Notes: a model not told the origin generated them from the letters alone. A stretch of DNA of 64,000 nt from Nitrospira sp. UBA5698 (GCA_002420115.1 DIHK01000042.1:50297-114296); one strand, 5' to 3'. Counted from the first letter of the stretch, positions 30,578 through 40,262 are shown. Numbers and translations are program-made.

Positions 30578-30973
30578 CTAAAAAATTCCGGCCTGTTTCT
30601 GCAGCCAACGGACATATTTTACGATCTCGTCCACCTCCTCGGGCTTGACAGCATCGATCTTGGGCATATCGCCAAATTGCCAATGATGGGCCTTGACCCC
30701 GTTGGCTGCCGCCCGCTGGAAAGCCACATCTCCGTGATGGTTCGGCTCATAGACCTTATGAAGGAACGCTGGACCTTGGGTTGTTCCGACTCCGCCAACT
30801 CCATGACATCGGGAACAGTGTGTCGTGAACTTCTGCTCTCCCTCCCGAAACTCGACCGGAGCTGTAGAGCCGGTTCCCGGTGCGTTTGGTTCCCCTCCGC
30901 TCTGGCTACACGCCGGAGCAATCCCAAGCATCAAGATTACTGAACTGAGTAACGCGACTTGTAACGACCTCAT
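30578..30973 (-). CDS. Small monohaem cytochrome c
   Basis: 131 residues with a signal peptide (hydrophobic to about residue 20, ending APAC, possibly a lipobox). One haem site, CSRCH at 53-57, has a glycine-rich follow-up (GVGGVGTTQGPAFLHKVY) and a probable axial methionine in QFGDMPKID near residue 103; the C-terminal helix EIVKYVRWLQKQAG is the usual class I cytochrome end. It is a periplasmic electron carrier of unknown partner. It is followed by no obvious oxidase, and lies convergent to the Sel1 genes. Confidence 0.92.
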   Translation of the reverse strand: MRSLQVALLSSVILMLGIAPACSQSGGEPNAPGTGSTAPVEFREGEQKFTTHCSRCHGVGGVGTTQGPAFLHKVYEPNHHGDVAFQRAAANGVKAHHWQFGDMPKIDAVKPEEVDEIVKYVRWLQKQAGIF

Positions 30974-31008
30974 AGAAATTCTCCACCTGTTTCCGGAAAA
31001 TTATTCCT

Positions 31009-31713
31009 TCAAGATACCGCATAGGGAATTGGATCCACAACTCCCGCCTCCGCAAACCCCCGTCGACGAATGAGACAGCTGTCACACCGTCCGCAGGCCA
31101 CTGCGCCCGCAGGATCATAGCAACTGTGCGTGAGGTGAAGTGGTGCATGGAGATCCAGGCCAAGCCGTATGATCTCTGCCTTGGTCATTCGCAAAAGAGG
31201 TGCTCGAATTTCAAAGCGCCCACCCATCATGCCCAGCTTAGTTCCGAGTTGTAACGTCGCTTCCACGGCCTTGATGAACTCCGGACGGCAGTCAGGGTAA
31301 CCAGAGTAGTCCACCACATTAGCCCCGAAATAAATCACTGAGGCACCCACCACCTCCGCCTGCGCAGCTGCGATGGAGAGAAAAATCAAATTTCGGCCTG
31401 GCACATAGGTCACTGGCACATCGCGGCTACGGTCGAAGTCACAGCGATCTTTGGGAACCGGGAAATCCCCAGTGAGAGCGGACCCACCGATTGCCTGCAA
31501 ATCAACAGGCACCACCAAATGATGTTCTGCTTCCAGAGCACAGGCCACCTGCTTCGCCCGCTCAATCTCCACGGCATGGCGCTGCTGGTAGGCAAGGGTC
31601 AACAAATACAACTCATAACCGGCTTGTCGGGCAACAGCCGCCGTCACGGTGGAATCCAGACCACCACTGGCAAGTACAACAGCTCGTTTCAGAGGCTGCC
31701 TAGGCATAGGCAA
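31009..31713 (-). CDS. queC: 7-cyano-7-deazaguanine synthase QueC
   Basis: ATP-dependent conversion of 7-carboxy-7-deazaguanine to preQ0 in queuosine synthesis. 234 residues with the PP-loop VLASGGLDSTVTAAVARQAG at the N-terminus, VPGRNLIFLSIAAAQAE, the FGANVVDYSGYPDCRPEF substrate region, and the C-terminal zinc cysteines in SCYDPAGAVACGRCDSCLIR. Other queuosine genes are not adjacent. It is downstream of the DksA-like gene on the same strand. Confidence 0.97.
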   Translation of the reverse strand: MPMPRQPLKRAVVLASGGLDSTVTAAVARQAGYELYLLTLAYQQRHAVEIERAKQVACALEAEHHLVVPVDLQAIGGSALTGDFPVPKDRCDFDRSRDVPVTYVPGRNLIFLSIAAAQAEVVGASVIYFGANVVDYSGYPDCRPEFIKAVEATLQLGTKLGMMGGRFEIRAPLLRMTKAEIIRLGLDLHAPLHLTHSCYDPAGAVACGRCDSCLIRRRGFAEAGVVDPIPYAVS

Positions 31714-31755
31714 AAGACGGTGCGGGAGGATGCGGCAGGAGACAGAATTGGGAAC

Positions 31756-32316
31756 CTAGTCGCGATCTTCTTCTCGTTCGATTTTCTCCAGCAACTCGGC
31801 ACGTGATTGGCACTCCACGCACAGTTTGGCAAAAGGGACCGCTTGGAGCCGCCTCTCGCTGATTTCGATTCCGCACTCCGCACAAATTCCATAGGTCCCC
31901 TCGTGCAGACGCGTGAGAGCTTCATCAATTGACTGCCGACGGCGATTGCGCATCTCCATCAAGGAAATACCCAGCTCACGCTCAAGATCCATCAGTGCCT
32001 GGTCCCCGACATCGCGCGCCGACTCCAAGCGTCGCTGCTGATCTTCAGTCAGCGATTGTCCCAGGCTCCCCTCGATCTCCTTGATAATTTCTTGGCGCTT
32101 ACCAAGGAGCATTTTCTGAAGCACTTCCTGTCGTTGTTCACGTGCTTCTCGCTCTTTTGCGGTTTCTTTCGGCCGCACAGGTCCTTCATCGACTTCGACC
32201 GATGGTTTCGTTGTCGCTGCCATACCAGCCGCTGCCGATTGAAGCTTCTTGGTGATCGGCTCAACCGACTTTGGTTTCAGCTCGCCCTTCTTCTTCACCT
32301 GTCCCTTCGTCACCAT
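31756..32316 (-). CDS. DksA/TraR-type C4 zinc-finger protein
   Basis: 186 residues. A lysine-rich, probably disordered N-terminus (about 1-60) precedes a long coiled coil (REQRQEVLQKMLLGKRQEII through DVGDQALMDLERELG) and a C-terminal four-cysteine finger, CAECGIEISERRLQAVPFAK then LCVEC. The layout matches DksA-like secondary-channel regulators of RNA polymerase, with a longer N-terminus than Escherichia coli DksA. Whether the coiled-coil tip carries the acidic pair needed for DksA action is unclear; ALMDLE is a candidate. Confidence 0.88.
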   Translation of the reverse strand: MVTKGQVKKKGELKPKSVEPITKKLQSAAAGMAATTKPSVEVDEGPVRPKETAKEREAREQRQEVLQKMLLGKRQEIIKEIEGSLGQSLTEDQQRRLESARDVGDQALMDLERELGISLMEMRNRRRQSIDEALTRLHEGTYGICAECGIEISERRLQAVPFAKLCVECQSRAELLEKIEREEDRD

Positions 32317-32427
32317 AGTGATGCATGCTCCGCAGTTAGGTCGTTTAGAAGGCTAAAACCTGGCTTCTCGCTCATGCCCCGCGTGCCCTTTAACAAGAGG
32401 AGATTAAATGATACGCCCCATTCCTCT

Positions 32428-32952
32428 TCACGGATACGTAATGGTCGAATGCACGTCGTACCCACCGAGTTTCTCGCGTCCATTCAGACTCTTTAGTTCA
32501 ACCAAGAAATCAAGTCCAACAATCGTTCCTCCCAGCTGCCGGACAAGATTCACCGTCGCTTCTGCTGTCCCTCCAGTTGCCAGAAGATCGTCGACGATCA
32601 GCACATGCTCTCCGATCTCAATCGCGTCGCGGTGGACTGCAAGACTGTTGTTACCATACTCGAGACTATACTTGACTTCATAGCAGTCAGCAGGAAGTTT
32701 CCCCGGTTTCCGGACTGGAACGAATCCCGCTCCAAGCCTCGCCGCAAGAATCCCGCCGAAGATAAATCCTCGAGACTCAATACCAACGACCTTCCGGATC
32801 CCTCGATCTTGGTACCGAGCCGTCAATTGATCGGACAGACTTCGAACAGCGGCTGGATGCTTCAACAACGTGGTGATGTCATAGAAGAGAATACCAGGCT
32901 TTGGAAAGTCCGGCACTTCGCGGATAAGAGCTTGATAGTTGACAGTGGTCAC
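32428..32952 (-). CDS. apt: Adenine phosphoribosyltransferase
   Basis: Purine salvage enzyme making AMP from adenine and PRPP. 174 residues, normal length; signatures are [20 protein letters not shown] near the N-terminus, [18 protein letters not shown], and the PRPP loop [20 protein letters not shown]. It starts 5 bases after the sigma-factor gene ends, so the two are probably co-transcribed. Adenine salvage may also serve SAM recycling, but no link is shown. Confidence 0.97.
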   Translation of the reverse strand: MTTVNYQALIREVPDFPKPGILFYDITTLLKHPAAVRSLSDQLTARYQDRGIRKVVGIESRGFIFGGILAARLGAGFVPVRKPGKLPADCYEVKYSLEYGNNSLAVHRDAIEIGEHVLIVDDLLATGGTAEATVNLVRQLGGTIVGLDFLVELKSLNGREKLGGYDVHSTITYP

Positions 32953-32957
32953 GAAAT

Positions 32958-33911
32958 CTAGAGCAGATCTGCCTGTGTCATGGTTTTTCGCTCAATGGTG
33001 TGACGAAGACGTGCAAGCGCCGCCATTTCGATCTGACGAACACGCTCTCGAGTCAACCCCATGGTCCGCCCGATCTCTTCCAACGTCTTCGCTTCTCCTC
33101 CATCAAGCCCGAACCTCGACACAATAACAGTTTGCTCTTTTTCTGGCAACTCCCTCACCCAAGCCATAAGTTCCGCTCGGCGCCGAACCCCATCGGCGGT
33201 TTCGTCAGGGGACAGCCCCGTTGGATCCTCGATCACATCACGGAGAAACGTATCCGTGCGATCATTGAGCGGACTATCGAGTGAACAGGTCGTGCGGACC
33301 AACTGCCTCAGATCCAAGACCTCCTCTTCCGACGTCTTCATCTTGAGTGCAACTTCCGCAGCTCTCGGTTCGCGCCCAAGGGCCTGTACCAATTGCTCGG
33401 TGCGATTTAAATAGCGATTCAGCCGTTCCACTACATGGACAGGGAGTCGAACCAGTTTCCCTTGATTGATAATCGCACGTTCAATGTACTGCCTGATCCA
33501 CCAGGACGCATAGGTGCTAAACCGAAACCCCCGCTTATAGTTGAACTTTTCGACTGCTTTAATCAGCCCGAGATTTCCTTCCTCGACAATATCCGAAAAC
33601 GGAAATCCCCGATGCATATACCGCTTCCCGATGCTGATCACCAGGCGCAGATTGGACTCGATCATGTGTTGACGAGCTCGCTCATCGCCGGCCATGACGC
33701 GTTTTCCAAGTTGCTGCTCCTCTTTGAATGTCAGCAATGTCGATCGACGGACTTCGCGCAAATAGCTCTTGAGCGTATCAAGGCCTTCCGCTCGACCTGT
33801 TTCTCGCTCAGTCTCCTCCGGAAAACTTCCAGACTCAGAGGCACCCGTCTCATCCTCCAGATGTCTTCGCGCCTCACTCGCCTCGAATTCCTCGTTATGT
33901 TGCCGACTCAT
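32958..33911 (-). CDS. Sigma-70 family factor, RpoS-like (no region 1.1)
   Basis: 317 residues. Region 1.2 ([20 protein letters not shown]), region 2 with the core-binding and -10 segment ([40 protein letters not shown]), region 3 and region 4 with the -35 helix ([20 protein letters not shown]) are all present. An acidic, poorly conserved N-terminal 45 residues replaces region 1.1. This is a group 2 factor, closest in form to RpoS, for stationary-phase or stress promoters; the name is by form only. Apt follows 5 bases downstream and acylphosphatase lies 16 bases upstream. Confidence 0.93.
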   Translation of the reverse strand: MSRQHNEEFEASEARRHLEDETGASESGSFPEETERETGRAEGLDTLKSYLREVRRSTLLTFKEEQQLGKRVMAGDERARQHMIESNLRLVISIGKRYMHRGFPFSDIVEEGNLGLIKAVEKFNYKRGFRFSTYASWWIRQYIERAIINQGKLVRLPVHVVERLNRYLNRTEQLVQALGREPRAAEVALKMKTSEEEVLDLRQLVRTTCSLDSPLNDRTDTFLRDVIEDPTGLSPDETADGVRRRAELMAWVRELPEKEQTVIVSRFGLDGGEAKTLEEIGRTMGLTRERVRQIEMAALARLRHTIERKTMTQADLL

Positions 33912-33927
33912 AGCTCCTCAGCAAGGC

Positions 33928-34224
33928 CTAATACCAAATTTCAAACCCGGAATACCGCCCAGTCGCTGCTCCCCACTCCGTCTCAATCTTCATCACTCGA
34001 GCAGCAGCAGGACCGATCCTTAGCTGACGCTCAAGCATTTCGATCCCAGCCTTCTGGCCCTCAACCTCGAGCTCGACTCGGCCATCGGAAAGATTACGCA
34101 CGCCGCCGAATAGTCGAAGATCTGAGGCTACTCGTGCCGCAAAGGCACGAAACCCCACCCCTTGTACACGACCATGCACAAGGACACGGGCCCACACCGA
34201 CAACTCATCGGCAGGTGGATTCAT
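33928..34224 (-). CDS. Acylphosphatase
   Basis: 98 residues, the normal size of this small cytosolic enzyme that hydrolyses acyl phosphates. The catalytic arginine is in the motif VHGRVQGVGFRAFA, and the catalytic asparagine in GGVRNLSDGRVELEVEG. Good match throughout to the single-domain family. Short distance to the sigma-factor gene (16 bases) suggests one transcript acyP-sigma-apt. Confidence 0.95.
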   Translation of the reverse strand: MNPPADELSVWARVLVHGRVQGVGFRAFAARVASDLRLFGGVRNLSDGRVELEVEGQKAGIEMLERQLRIGPAAARVMKIETEWGAATGRYSGFEIWY

Positions 34225-34815
<591 letters not shown>

Positions 34816-34850
34816 ACAAGACCAAGCACTCAATCGAAGGTGTGATTGTC

Positions 34851-35954
34851 TTACAAGAGAGGGGTAAAAGGCAACCCATGTGATTCCGCCACACCTGAAT
34901 GTGTCACTTTTCCCTCTTTCAAGTTAACTCCCTTAGCCAAACCGGGGTCGGAGCGAATAGCTCGCTCCACCCCTTCGGAGGCAAGGCGAAGCAGATACGG
35001 CATAGTCGCATTGGTGAGAGCATAGGTGGATGTGCGAGGAACAATTCCGGGCATGTTGGCTACGCAATAATGGATCACCTCCTCCAGTAGATACACTGGG
35101 TCAGAATGGGTCGTTGGTCGAGTTGTCTCGATACAGCCGCCCTGATCGACTGCGACATCGACGATCACGGAACCTGGCCTCATCTGTGAAACCAGCACAC
35201 GCGACACCAACTTGGGGGCCTTGGCGCCTGGAACAAGCACCGCACCAATCACCAGATCTGCCGAACAGACGGCGTCTTCAATAGCGGCAGGACTCGCAGC
35301 ACGGGTGACAATACGCCCGTGATACTGATCATCAAGGACACGCAACCGCTCAATATCGAGATTGATCACCGTCACCTGTGCTCCTAACCCCACGGCCATG
35401 CGAACGGCAGATGCTCCGACAGCTCCAGCTCCTAGGACCACCACTCGCCCCGGCTCTACCCCTGGAACCCCTCCCAACAAGACTCCGCGTCCCCCATGGG
35501 TTTTCTCAAGATAGTGCGCGCCGATCTGGATCGACATCCGACCCGCAATTTCACTCATCGGCCTGAGCATAGGAAGACTCCCATCCTTGGCCTCAGTTGT
35601 CTCATAGGCAATCGCAGTAACTTTTCGGCCGAGTAATTCTTTCGTGACATCCGGAACAGCAGCAAGATGCAAGTACGTGAACAAGACGTGACCGGGACGA
35701 AATAGAGCACATTCAGACAGCATCGGCTCCTTGACCTTCAGAATCAGCTCCGACTTTTCGAACACCTCAGCCTTTGAACTCGCGATCGTGGCGCCGACCT
35801 TACGGTACTCATCATCCGAAAACCCACTCCCCACACCAGCTGATGGTTCAATCCAAACTTCGTGTCCATTTTGGCACAAGCTCGCAGCACTATCTGGAGT
35901 TAGGCTGACTCGATACTCGTGATCTTTAATTTCCTTTGGAACACCGATCACCAT
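34851..35954 (-). CDS. ald: Alanine dehydrogenase
   Basis: NAD-dependent oxidative deamination of L-alanine to pyruvate and ammonium, or the reverse. 367 residues, normal length. Visible: [20 protein letters not shown] at the N-terminus, the substrate segment [17 protein letters not shown], the NAD fold [20 protein letters not shown], and the C-terminal [20 protein letters not shown]. The gene stands alone, divergent from the iron-sulfur cluster genes that begin at 36131. Confidence 0.97.
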   Translation of the reverse strand: MVIGVPKEIKDHEYRVSLTPDSAASLCQNGHEVWIEPSAGVGSGFSDDEYRKVGATIASSKAEVFEKSELILKVKEPMLSECALFRPGHVLFTYLHLAAVPDVTKELLGRKVTAIAYETTEAKDGSLPMLRPMSEIAGRMSIQIGAHYLEKTHGGRGVLLGGVPGVEPGRVVVLGAGAVGASAVRMAVGLGAQVTVINLDIERLRVLDDQYHGRIVTRAASPAAIEDAVCSADLVIGAVLVPGAKAPKLVSRVLVSQMRPGSVIVDVAVDQGGCIETTRPTTHSDPVYLLEEVIHYCVANMPGIVPRTSTYALTNATMPYLLRLASEGVERAIRSDPGLAKGVNLKEGKVTHSGVAESHGLPFTPLL

Positions 35955-36130
35955 GCTGACTCCCCCTCTCCTTGGCTAAGCACCCCAACACCAATCACTT
36001 AATTATACCTCAGACGCCTGAACCTCAGCCCAATCAGGTACTGTTGTTGAAATCTCCACGAACCACGGACCATGGACAGTCCGGAAAGTCCTGTTGTATG
36101 ATACGCGTTCGTGGTTGTGAGGAGGTAGAA

Positions 36131-36514
36131 ATGGACGTCTGGAATCACTCCTGTCAGGCCTGTGGATCCCCTAGTAGCCCGCTGACCAAGTTGTCGCTGG
36201 GAAAAGATTTTTTTGGACGCCCCTATGATCGTTTGTCGCCGTCGTCAGATCAAAACCCACGGTGGTACTGCACATCCTGTTCTCTGCACAAGGACTTCCA
36301 GCGAGATTTTCGAGACATCCTTTCTGAATTCGATAAATTGCGATCTGGGTTTGTTTCTGAACTGTCTAAAGCTGACGAATTTCGACGCGCCTCGTTACGA
36401 TTACATGAAATCATGACGATTCTAAACGCACCTCAACAGACATCTCAGTTCCTCAACAATCGAGACGTCACCGTCCTCATGGAACGACTAAACACCTTGA
36501 CGATGCCCGTCTAG
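36131..36514 (+). CDS. Unknown CxxC/CxxC zinc-ribbon-like protein
   Basis: 127 residues from ATG 36131, which follows GAGGAGG by a good 6 bases; the frame upstream has no comparable site. Two CxxC pairs, CQAC (about 7-10) and CTSC (about 46-49), could bind zinc or an iron-sulfur cluster. The rest is helical and charged (HKDFQRDFRDILSEFDKLRS, VSELSKADEFRRASLRLHEI). I do not recognise the family. It is first of four closely spaced genes with two ferredoxin-like proteins, so a role in redox or metal sensing is plausible but unproven. Confidence 0.7.
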   Translation: MDVWNHSCQACGSPSSPLTKLSLGKDFFGRPYDRLSPSSDQNPRWYCTSCSLHKDFQRDFRDILSEFDKLRSGFVSELSKADEFRRASLRLHEIMTILNAPQQTSQFLNNRDVTVLMERLNTLTMPV

Positions 36515-36525
36515 CAAACACGTCT

Positions 36526-36879
36526 ATGCCACCATTTCAGCGACATATTTTCGTATGCACCAACCAGCGTCCGAAGGATGATCCTCGTGGTTGTTGTGCC
36601 AATTTAGGATCTGAAAAGCTTCACGCCTATTTCAAGAGCGAAGCCAAACGGCTCAATCTGAAAGGTATCGTCCGAGCCAATAAAGCAGGTTGCCTGGATC
36701 ATTGTGAACTCGGTCCGAGCGTGGTGATCTACCCTGAGGGCGTCTGGTATTGGATCGGATCAGAGGCTGACGTGACCGAGATCATGGAACGCCATGTTCT
36801 CCGAGGGGAGGTCGTGACTCGCTTGCTCATGCCAGATCATCCGGTTCCTCAGCAGCTCATTCCGCTCAAGCAGCCATAG
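36526..36879 (+). CDS. Thioredoxin-like [2Fe-2S] ferredoxin
   Basis: 117 residues. The fold starts RHIFVCTNQRP and includes GCCANLGSEKLHAYFK, VRANKAGCLDHCELGPSVVI and YPEGVWY. Cysteines at 11, 23/24, 56 and 60 correspond to the ligand pattern of the Clostridium pasteurianum-type [2Fe-2S] ferredoxins, also seen in NuoE-like domains. A free cytosolic electron carrier. It begins 12 bases after the CxxC/CxxC gene and precedes an unknown gene by 20 bases. Confidence 0.9.
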   Translation: MPPFQRHIFVCTNQRPKDDPRGCCANLGSEKLHAYFKSEAKRLNLKGIVRANKAGCLDHCELGPSVVIYPEGVWYWIGSEADVTEIMERHVLRGEVVTRLLMPDHPVPQQLIPLKQP

Positions 36880-36899
36880 ACGGTCCCCATCACCTCTTT

Positions 36900-37313
36900 A
36901 TGCCCACTGAAGACAAATGGAAGGCCAACATGGAAAAGGTGGCCTTCACTAAACACTTTCCGGGGCTCACACTGAACTGGACACTCTGTGAAGGCAAAAC
37001 CATCGAGCACGTGATCCCGTTGAGTGGGAAACCGGGTACTTCGGTGATAGTGTTTACGGACGGTTCGTTTACCATCGCTCCCCCATTGGCACCGGAGCCA
37101 TGGGAGTTGGGCCAGGCCCTGCTCGACGCGAGGCAACACCTCGAACCCAAACACCGAGCGGCGTATCAGGAGTATGATCGGCTGGCAATGCAAGACAGGG
37201 AAGCGCTTCGCTCGGCTCGGCTGGAAAAAATCATCGGCGCCATTCACAATAATGTGGAGCAAATTCCGGAGCTCAAGAATCGGTTGAAAGAACTTGTCAA
37301 GGAATGGAAGTGA
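36900..37313 (+). CDS. Unknown protein in the ferredoxin cluster
   Basis: 137 residues with no cysteine cluster (one Cys in NWTLCEGKTIEH), a beta-rich first half (HVIPLSGKPGTSVIVFTDGS, FTIAPPLAPEPWELGQALLD) and a helical tail (REALRSARLEKIIGAIHNNV, IPELKNRLKELVKEWK). No signal or membrane segment. I do not recognise the family. The stop overlaps the next ferredoxin gene by 10 bases, so the products are probably made together. Confidence 0.75.
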   Translation: MPTEDKWKANMEKVAFTKHFPGLTLNWTLCEGKTIEHVIPLSGKPGTSVIVFTDGSFTIAPPLAPEPWELGQALLDARQHLEPKHRAAYQEYDRLAMQDREALRSARLEKIIGAIHNNVEQIPELKNRLKELVKEWK

Positions 37314-37606
37314 GTAGTCTACCCAATAAGAATATGTTCGAGATCTTCTCGCAAGGTCTCTTTGAAGGAGTGAAGCCCATGTTGGTCATTCGTGATCATC
37401 TCGTCCGGCATCCGGACCGTTGTACCCACCAGGCCGTCTGTGTTCCGATCTGTCCGACCAGCGCCTGGCTCTCGACACCTCCCTATAAGTTCGATCCCTC
37501 CCGTTGCCTTGAAAGCTGTCGGCTCTGCCTCGATGCTTGCCCATCACAGGCGATCTACGCTGTATTCAAGAAGGGCGACAAACTGTTGGAACCGCAAAAA
37601 AAGTAG
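37304..37606 (+). CDS. Small ferredoxin with seven cysteines
   Basis: 100 residues; ATG 37304 overlaps the preceding gene, and ATG 37334 (MFEIFSQGLF) is an alternative. The C-terminal half holds CLESCRLCLDACP (C68, C72, C75, C79), a variant of the [4Fe-4S] motif with CX3C in place of CX2C, and the first half CTHQAVCVPICP (C40, C46, C50). Eight-iron ferredoxins have two CX2CX2CX3CP motifs; here one cysteine is missing, so a 7Fe ([3Fe-4S]+[4Fe-4S]) or single-cluster state is possible. Last gene of the cluster. Confidence 0.85.
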   Translation: MEVSSLPNKNMFEIFSQGLFEGVKPMLVIRDHLVRHPDRCTHQAVCVPICPTSAWLSTPPYKFDPSRCLESCRLCLDACPSQAIYAVFKKGDKLLEPQKK

Positions 37607-37627
37607 GATGGAGAGGGGGCTGGAAGA

Positions 37628-38800
37628 TCAGACGATCTGCTTGCGCAAATGCCCCCAATAGGCGGTCCCGGCGTATCCGCAGGCAACAGTTCCCGTGGTC
37701 ATGGCCATAATTTGATAGACCTTGCTGCGTGGAATCTTCACCTTCACTGCATGACTCAAAAGGTCCGGAGAACTCATGACAAGCTTGAGCGATTCACCGG
37801 CGGAGAGGATCGGCCACATACAGGCCAGCCGTAACCGCGTTTCATGGCGTGGTATCGCCATCGTATAGGCCCACCCCTGATCCAGGTGTTCCAGTGCGAT
37901 ACGAACAAGCTTGCTCAACACAGGCCTGAAGCGAGTGAGGTTATCCTGATGCAAAAGATCGTGGGGTTTGAGTCCGACTTCGGTCAGCATCGTTTCAGGA
38001 ATGTAGCATCGCCCCTTCTGAAGATCGTGGGCGATATCTTTGACGATGTTCGTCAGCTGCAGCCCCTTCCCGAACCGCACCCCTCGCTCAGACATCTGTT
38101 GCACATCCCAATCCACGAGAGCCTTGCGATGGGCGCACATCACAGCTGTCCAGAATTCGCCGACACAACCAGCCACCGAGTAGGTATAGCGGTCTAGATC
38201 ATCAACGGTCTTGAGCGCAGTCAGTTCGCCAGGAGTGGCACCGGGGAACGTATTGAGATCCATCTCCATTCCCTGCGTCAGCGTGACGATCACGCGCCGA
38301 ATCCGATGCTGGTCGTCCAATGAGCAAGCCAGAAATAGCTGGAAACACTCATCCAACCGTTCCAGCAGGATCCGCTCCGCCGAATCGTGTTGCACCGACC
38401 CAACAGCCTGTTGAATAGACAGAATCTGCTCCCAATTGAGATGCTCACTGACAAATTGCTCCCTGAGGCGGTGAAGAAAACCAAGTCGACGCGGTCTATC
38501 GATGAGTTCGGTATCGGCAATGGTATCGGCAGCCCGGGCAAAGAGATACGCGAGCCCCACCTGATCACGCACATTTGCAGGCACCACTACTAACGTCGTG
38601 TAAAACAAGCGTGAGACCTGTTTCAGAAGGTCACGAAGCAACGTTTCCTTTTTGGACGAGTCGAGTGCTAGGTCGTGAGCCATCACGTGATTCCCGGTAT
38701 GCCTTCCATGTCGGTGAGCCCAAAAGACCTTTTCATGAACATCATGAGAGATTTCTAACAGGAAACTCTGGAAAGGGTCAACTTTCCATTGTACTTTCAT
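37628..38800 (-). CDS. Squalene/phytoene synthase family protein with C-terminal membrane anchor
   Basis: 390 residues. It has the two aspartate-rich prenyl-diphosphate motifs: DTIADTE at about 92-98 (after ANVRDQVGLAYLFARAA) and TNIVKDIAHDLQKGRCYIPE at about 249-268. The family condenses two prenyl diphosphates head to head, giving squalene (hopanoids) or phytoene. A C-terminal hydrophobic segment (QIMAMTTGTVACGYAGTAYW) would anchor it, as in eukaryotic-type squalene synthases; usual HpnC/HpnD lack this. The first 39 residues are not family-like, and ATG 38683 (MAHDLALDSS) may be the true start. No other hopanoid genes are adjacent. Confidence 0.82.
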   Translation of the reverse strand: MKVQWKVDPFQSFLLEISHDVHEKVFWAHRHGRHTGNHVMAHDLALDSSKKETLLRDLLKQVSRLFYTTLVVVPANVRDQVGLAYLFARAADTIADTELIDRPRRLGFLHRLREQFVSEHLNWEQILSIQQAVGSVQHDSAERILLERLDECFQLFLACSLDDQHRIRRVIVTLTQGMEMDLNTFPGATPGELTALKTVDDLDRYTYSVAGCVGEFWTAVMCAHRKALVDWDVQQMSERGVRFGKGLQLTNIVKDIAHDLQKGRCYIPETMLTEVGLKPHDLLHQDNLTRFRPVLSKLVRIALEHLDQGWAYTMAIPRHETRLRLACMWPILSAGESLKLVMSSPDLLSHAVKVKIPRSKVYQIMAMTTGTVACGYAGTAYWGHLRKQIV

Positions 38801-38965
38801 CGACTTCCAGCATCTTGACTTTCATCAAGACATTCTTATTTGTTGAAAGCAACGGCCTTTGAATACTGCGACTCTATAAATTGGTTTGTGTATAATGTTG
38901 GCTGTTCCATGTTCAGGTTTTGAAATGACTGCATAGGCGAAAGCTTATTGCGAAGGAGGATATCC

Positions 38966-39880
38966 ATGAAGTGGCTCAAAGGTATTGGCTTGTTCCTGAT
39001 TGCAAACTTTCTCATCTTTATCACGCTGTCATTCACCGCCAATCTTTTAATCAATACCGTATTACCGGCATTTGGGATTGACGTCCGTGGAGTATTCAAC
39101 CAGCAACTGCTGGTTTTCTCATTGGTCATCGGGTTCGGCGGGGCATTCATCAGCTTGGCCTTTTCTAAGCAGATGGCTCGCGCCATGCTGAGCTGTCAAC
39201 AGATCACCCAACCCCGATCGCATGCCGAACACGTCATCTTTGGGTCAGTTCAAGAGATTGCGCAACGGCTCCACATCACCATGCCGGAAGTGTGGGTCTA
39301 TGACTCACCAGACCCCAACGCCTTCGCGACTGGTCCAAGCAAAAATAACTCGATGGTCGCTGTATCCACAGGTCTCTTACAAAACCTAAAGGAAGAGGAA
39401 GTCAAAGCCGTACTCGCTCACGAGATGGGGCATGTCTACAACGGAGATATGTTTACCACAACCGTTCTCGCCGGTCTGATGAATACCTTCGTCTATTACA
39501 TCAGTAACTTTATATCTCACCTGATTGCGCAACCCAGTCAAGATCGTGAGGAGGGATCCGCAGGCAACCCCTTCTTGGCGATGATCGTCTACTTCTTCCT
39601 GCAAGTCGTGCTCACAATTCTTGCATCAATTGTCATCGGATGGCATTCCCGCCGCCGCGAGTTTGCCGCTGATGCATTCGCAGCCAAGGTGTACGGGAAA
39701 GACGCCATGATCAATGCCCTCCGAGGCATCGACCGCTGGGTCAACCGTGCGCAATTTGAATACTCGAATCAAGACGCCTTAGCCACGATGAAGATCTCAG
39801 GAAACTCTTCCGGCTTCATGCAGTTGTTCGCAACGCATCCACCCATCGATGCACGCATTGCGGCGTTAGAGCAGTTGTAA
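38966..39880 (+). CDS. htpX: Membrane zinc protease HtpX
   Basis: Inner-membrane M48 metalloprotease involved in turnover of misfolded membrane proteins. 304 residues: two N-terminal transmembrane helices (residues 5-30 and 48-66), the zinc site HEMGH at 152-156, two further membrane segments (FTTTVLAGLMNTFVYYISNF; VYFFLQVVLTILASIVIG), then the third ligand in REFAADAFAAK. ATG 38966 follows AAGGAGGATATCC, a strong ribosome site. A TATAAT lies at 38891-38896 about 70 bases upstream, without a convincing -35 box. Confidence 0.96.
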   Translation: MKWLKGIGLFLIANFLIFITLSFTANLLINTVLPAFGIDVRGVFNQQLLVFSLVIGFGGAFISLAFSKQMARAMLSCQQITQPRSHAEHVIFGSVQEIAQRLHITMPEVWVYDSPDPNAFATGPSKNNSMVAVSTGLLQNLKEEEVKAVLAHEMGHVYNGDMFTTTVLAGLMNTFVYYISNFISHLIAQPSQDREEGSAGNPFLAMIVYFFLQVVLTILASIVIGWHSRRREFAADAFAAKVYGKDAMINALRGIDRWVNRAQFEYSNQDALATMKISGNSSGFMQLFATHPPIDARIAALEQL

Positions 39881-39910
39881 TGGAAACAACGCCCCAGCGG
39901 TAGTTCGTCT

Positions 39911-39936
39911 GACGCCCGCCAAGCCTGGCGGGCGTC
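39911..39936. terminator. Strong stem-loop between convergent genes
   Basis: GACGCCCGCCA / TGGCGGGCGTC is a perfect 11-bp stem with loop AGCC. It lies 30 bases after htpX and touches the stop of the opposite small gene. There is no T-run on either side, so it is a probable bidirectional 3'-end structure rather than a classic intrinsic terminator. Confidence 0.55.
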
Positions 39937-40219
39937 ACATGTTCCGATAAAACATGATGTGTTGACGGTACTCCTCGATCGCCGCCCCCAAGGCAGCCGA
40001 TCCCAGTACGATATTGTCATCAAGCGCGGCCTCGACGGCAGGATCATCTATTTCAACTTCATAACGGTCTTGAATGTTCGTCCGCACCGGCCCCTGCGAG
40101 ATATCGCGAGGCATAAAAATCTCTTTCCAAATCTCTTTCTCAACCAAACACACGTCCCTGAATCGCTCATAGAGTAATACCAGTTTTTCAGGATCTGTAA
40201 TCTTCAAACGCTCTCCCAT
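39935..40219 (-). CDS. Unknown small acidic protein
   Basis: 94 residues, no cysteines except one, no signal or membrane segment. Sequence is amphipathic-helical at both ends (LKITDPEKLVLLYERFRDVC, EKEIWKEIF; DNIVLGSAALGAAIEEYRQH). I do not recognise a family. A frame of good length, convergent with htpX with a strong stem-loop at its end and no competing frame, so it is probably real. It lies 43 bases after the next minus-strand gene. Confidence 0.65.
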   Translation of the reverse strand: MGERLKITDPEKLVLLYERFRDVCLVEKEIWKEIFMPRDISQGPVRTNIQDRYEVEIDDPAVEAALDDNIVLGSAALGAAIEEYRQHIMFYRNM

Positions 40220-40262
40220 ATGTCTCCTGTTGTGAAGGACCTACCTCATCCCTCATCACGCC

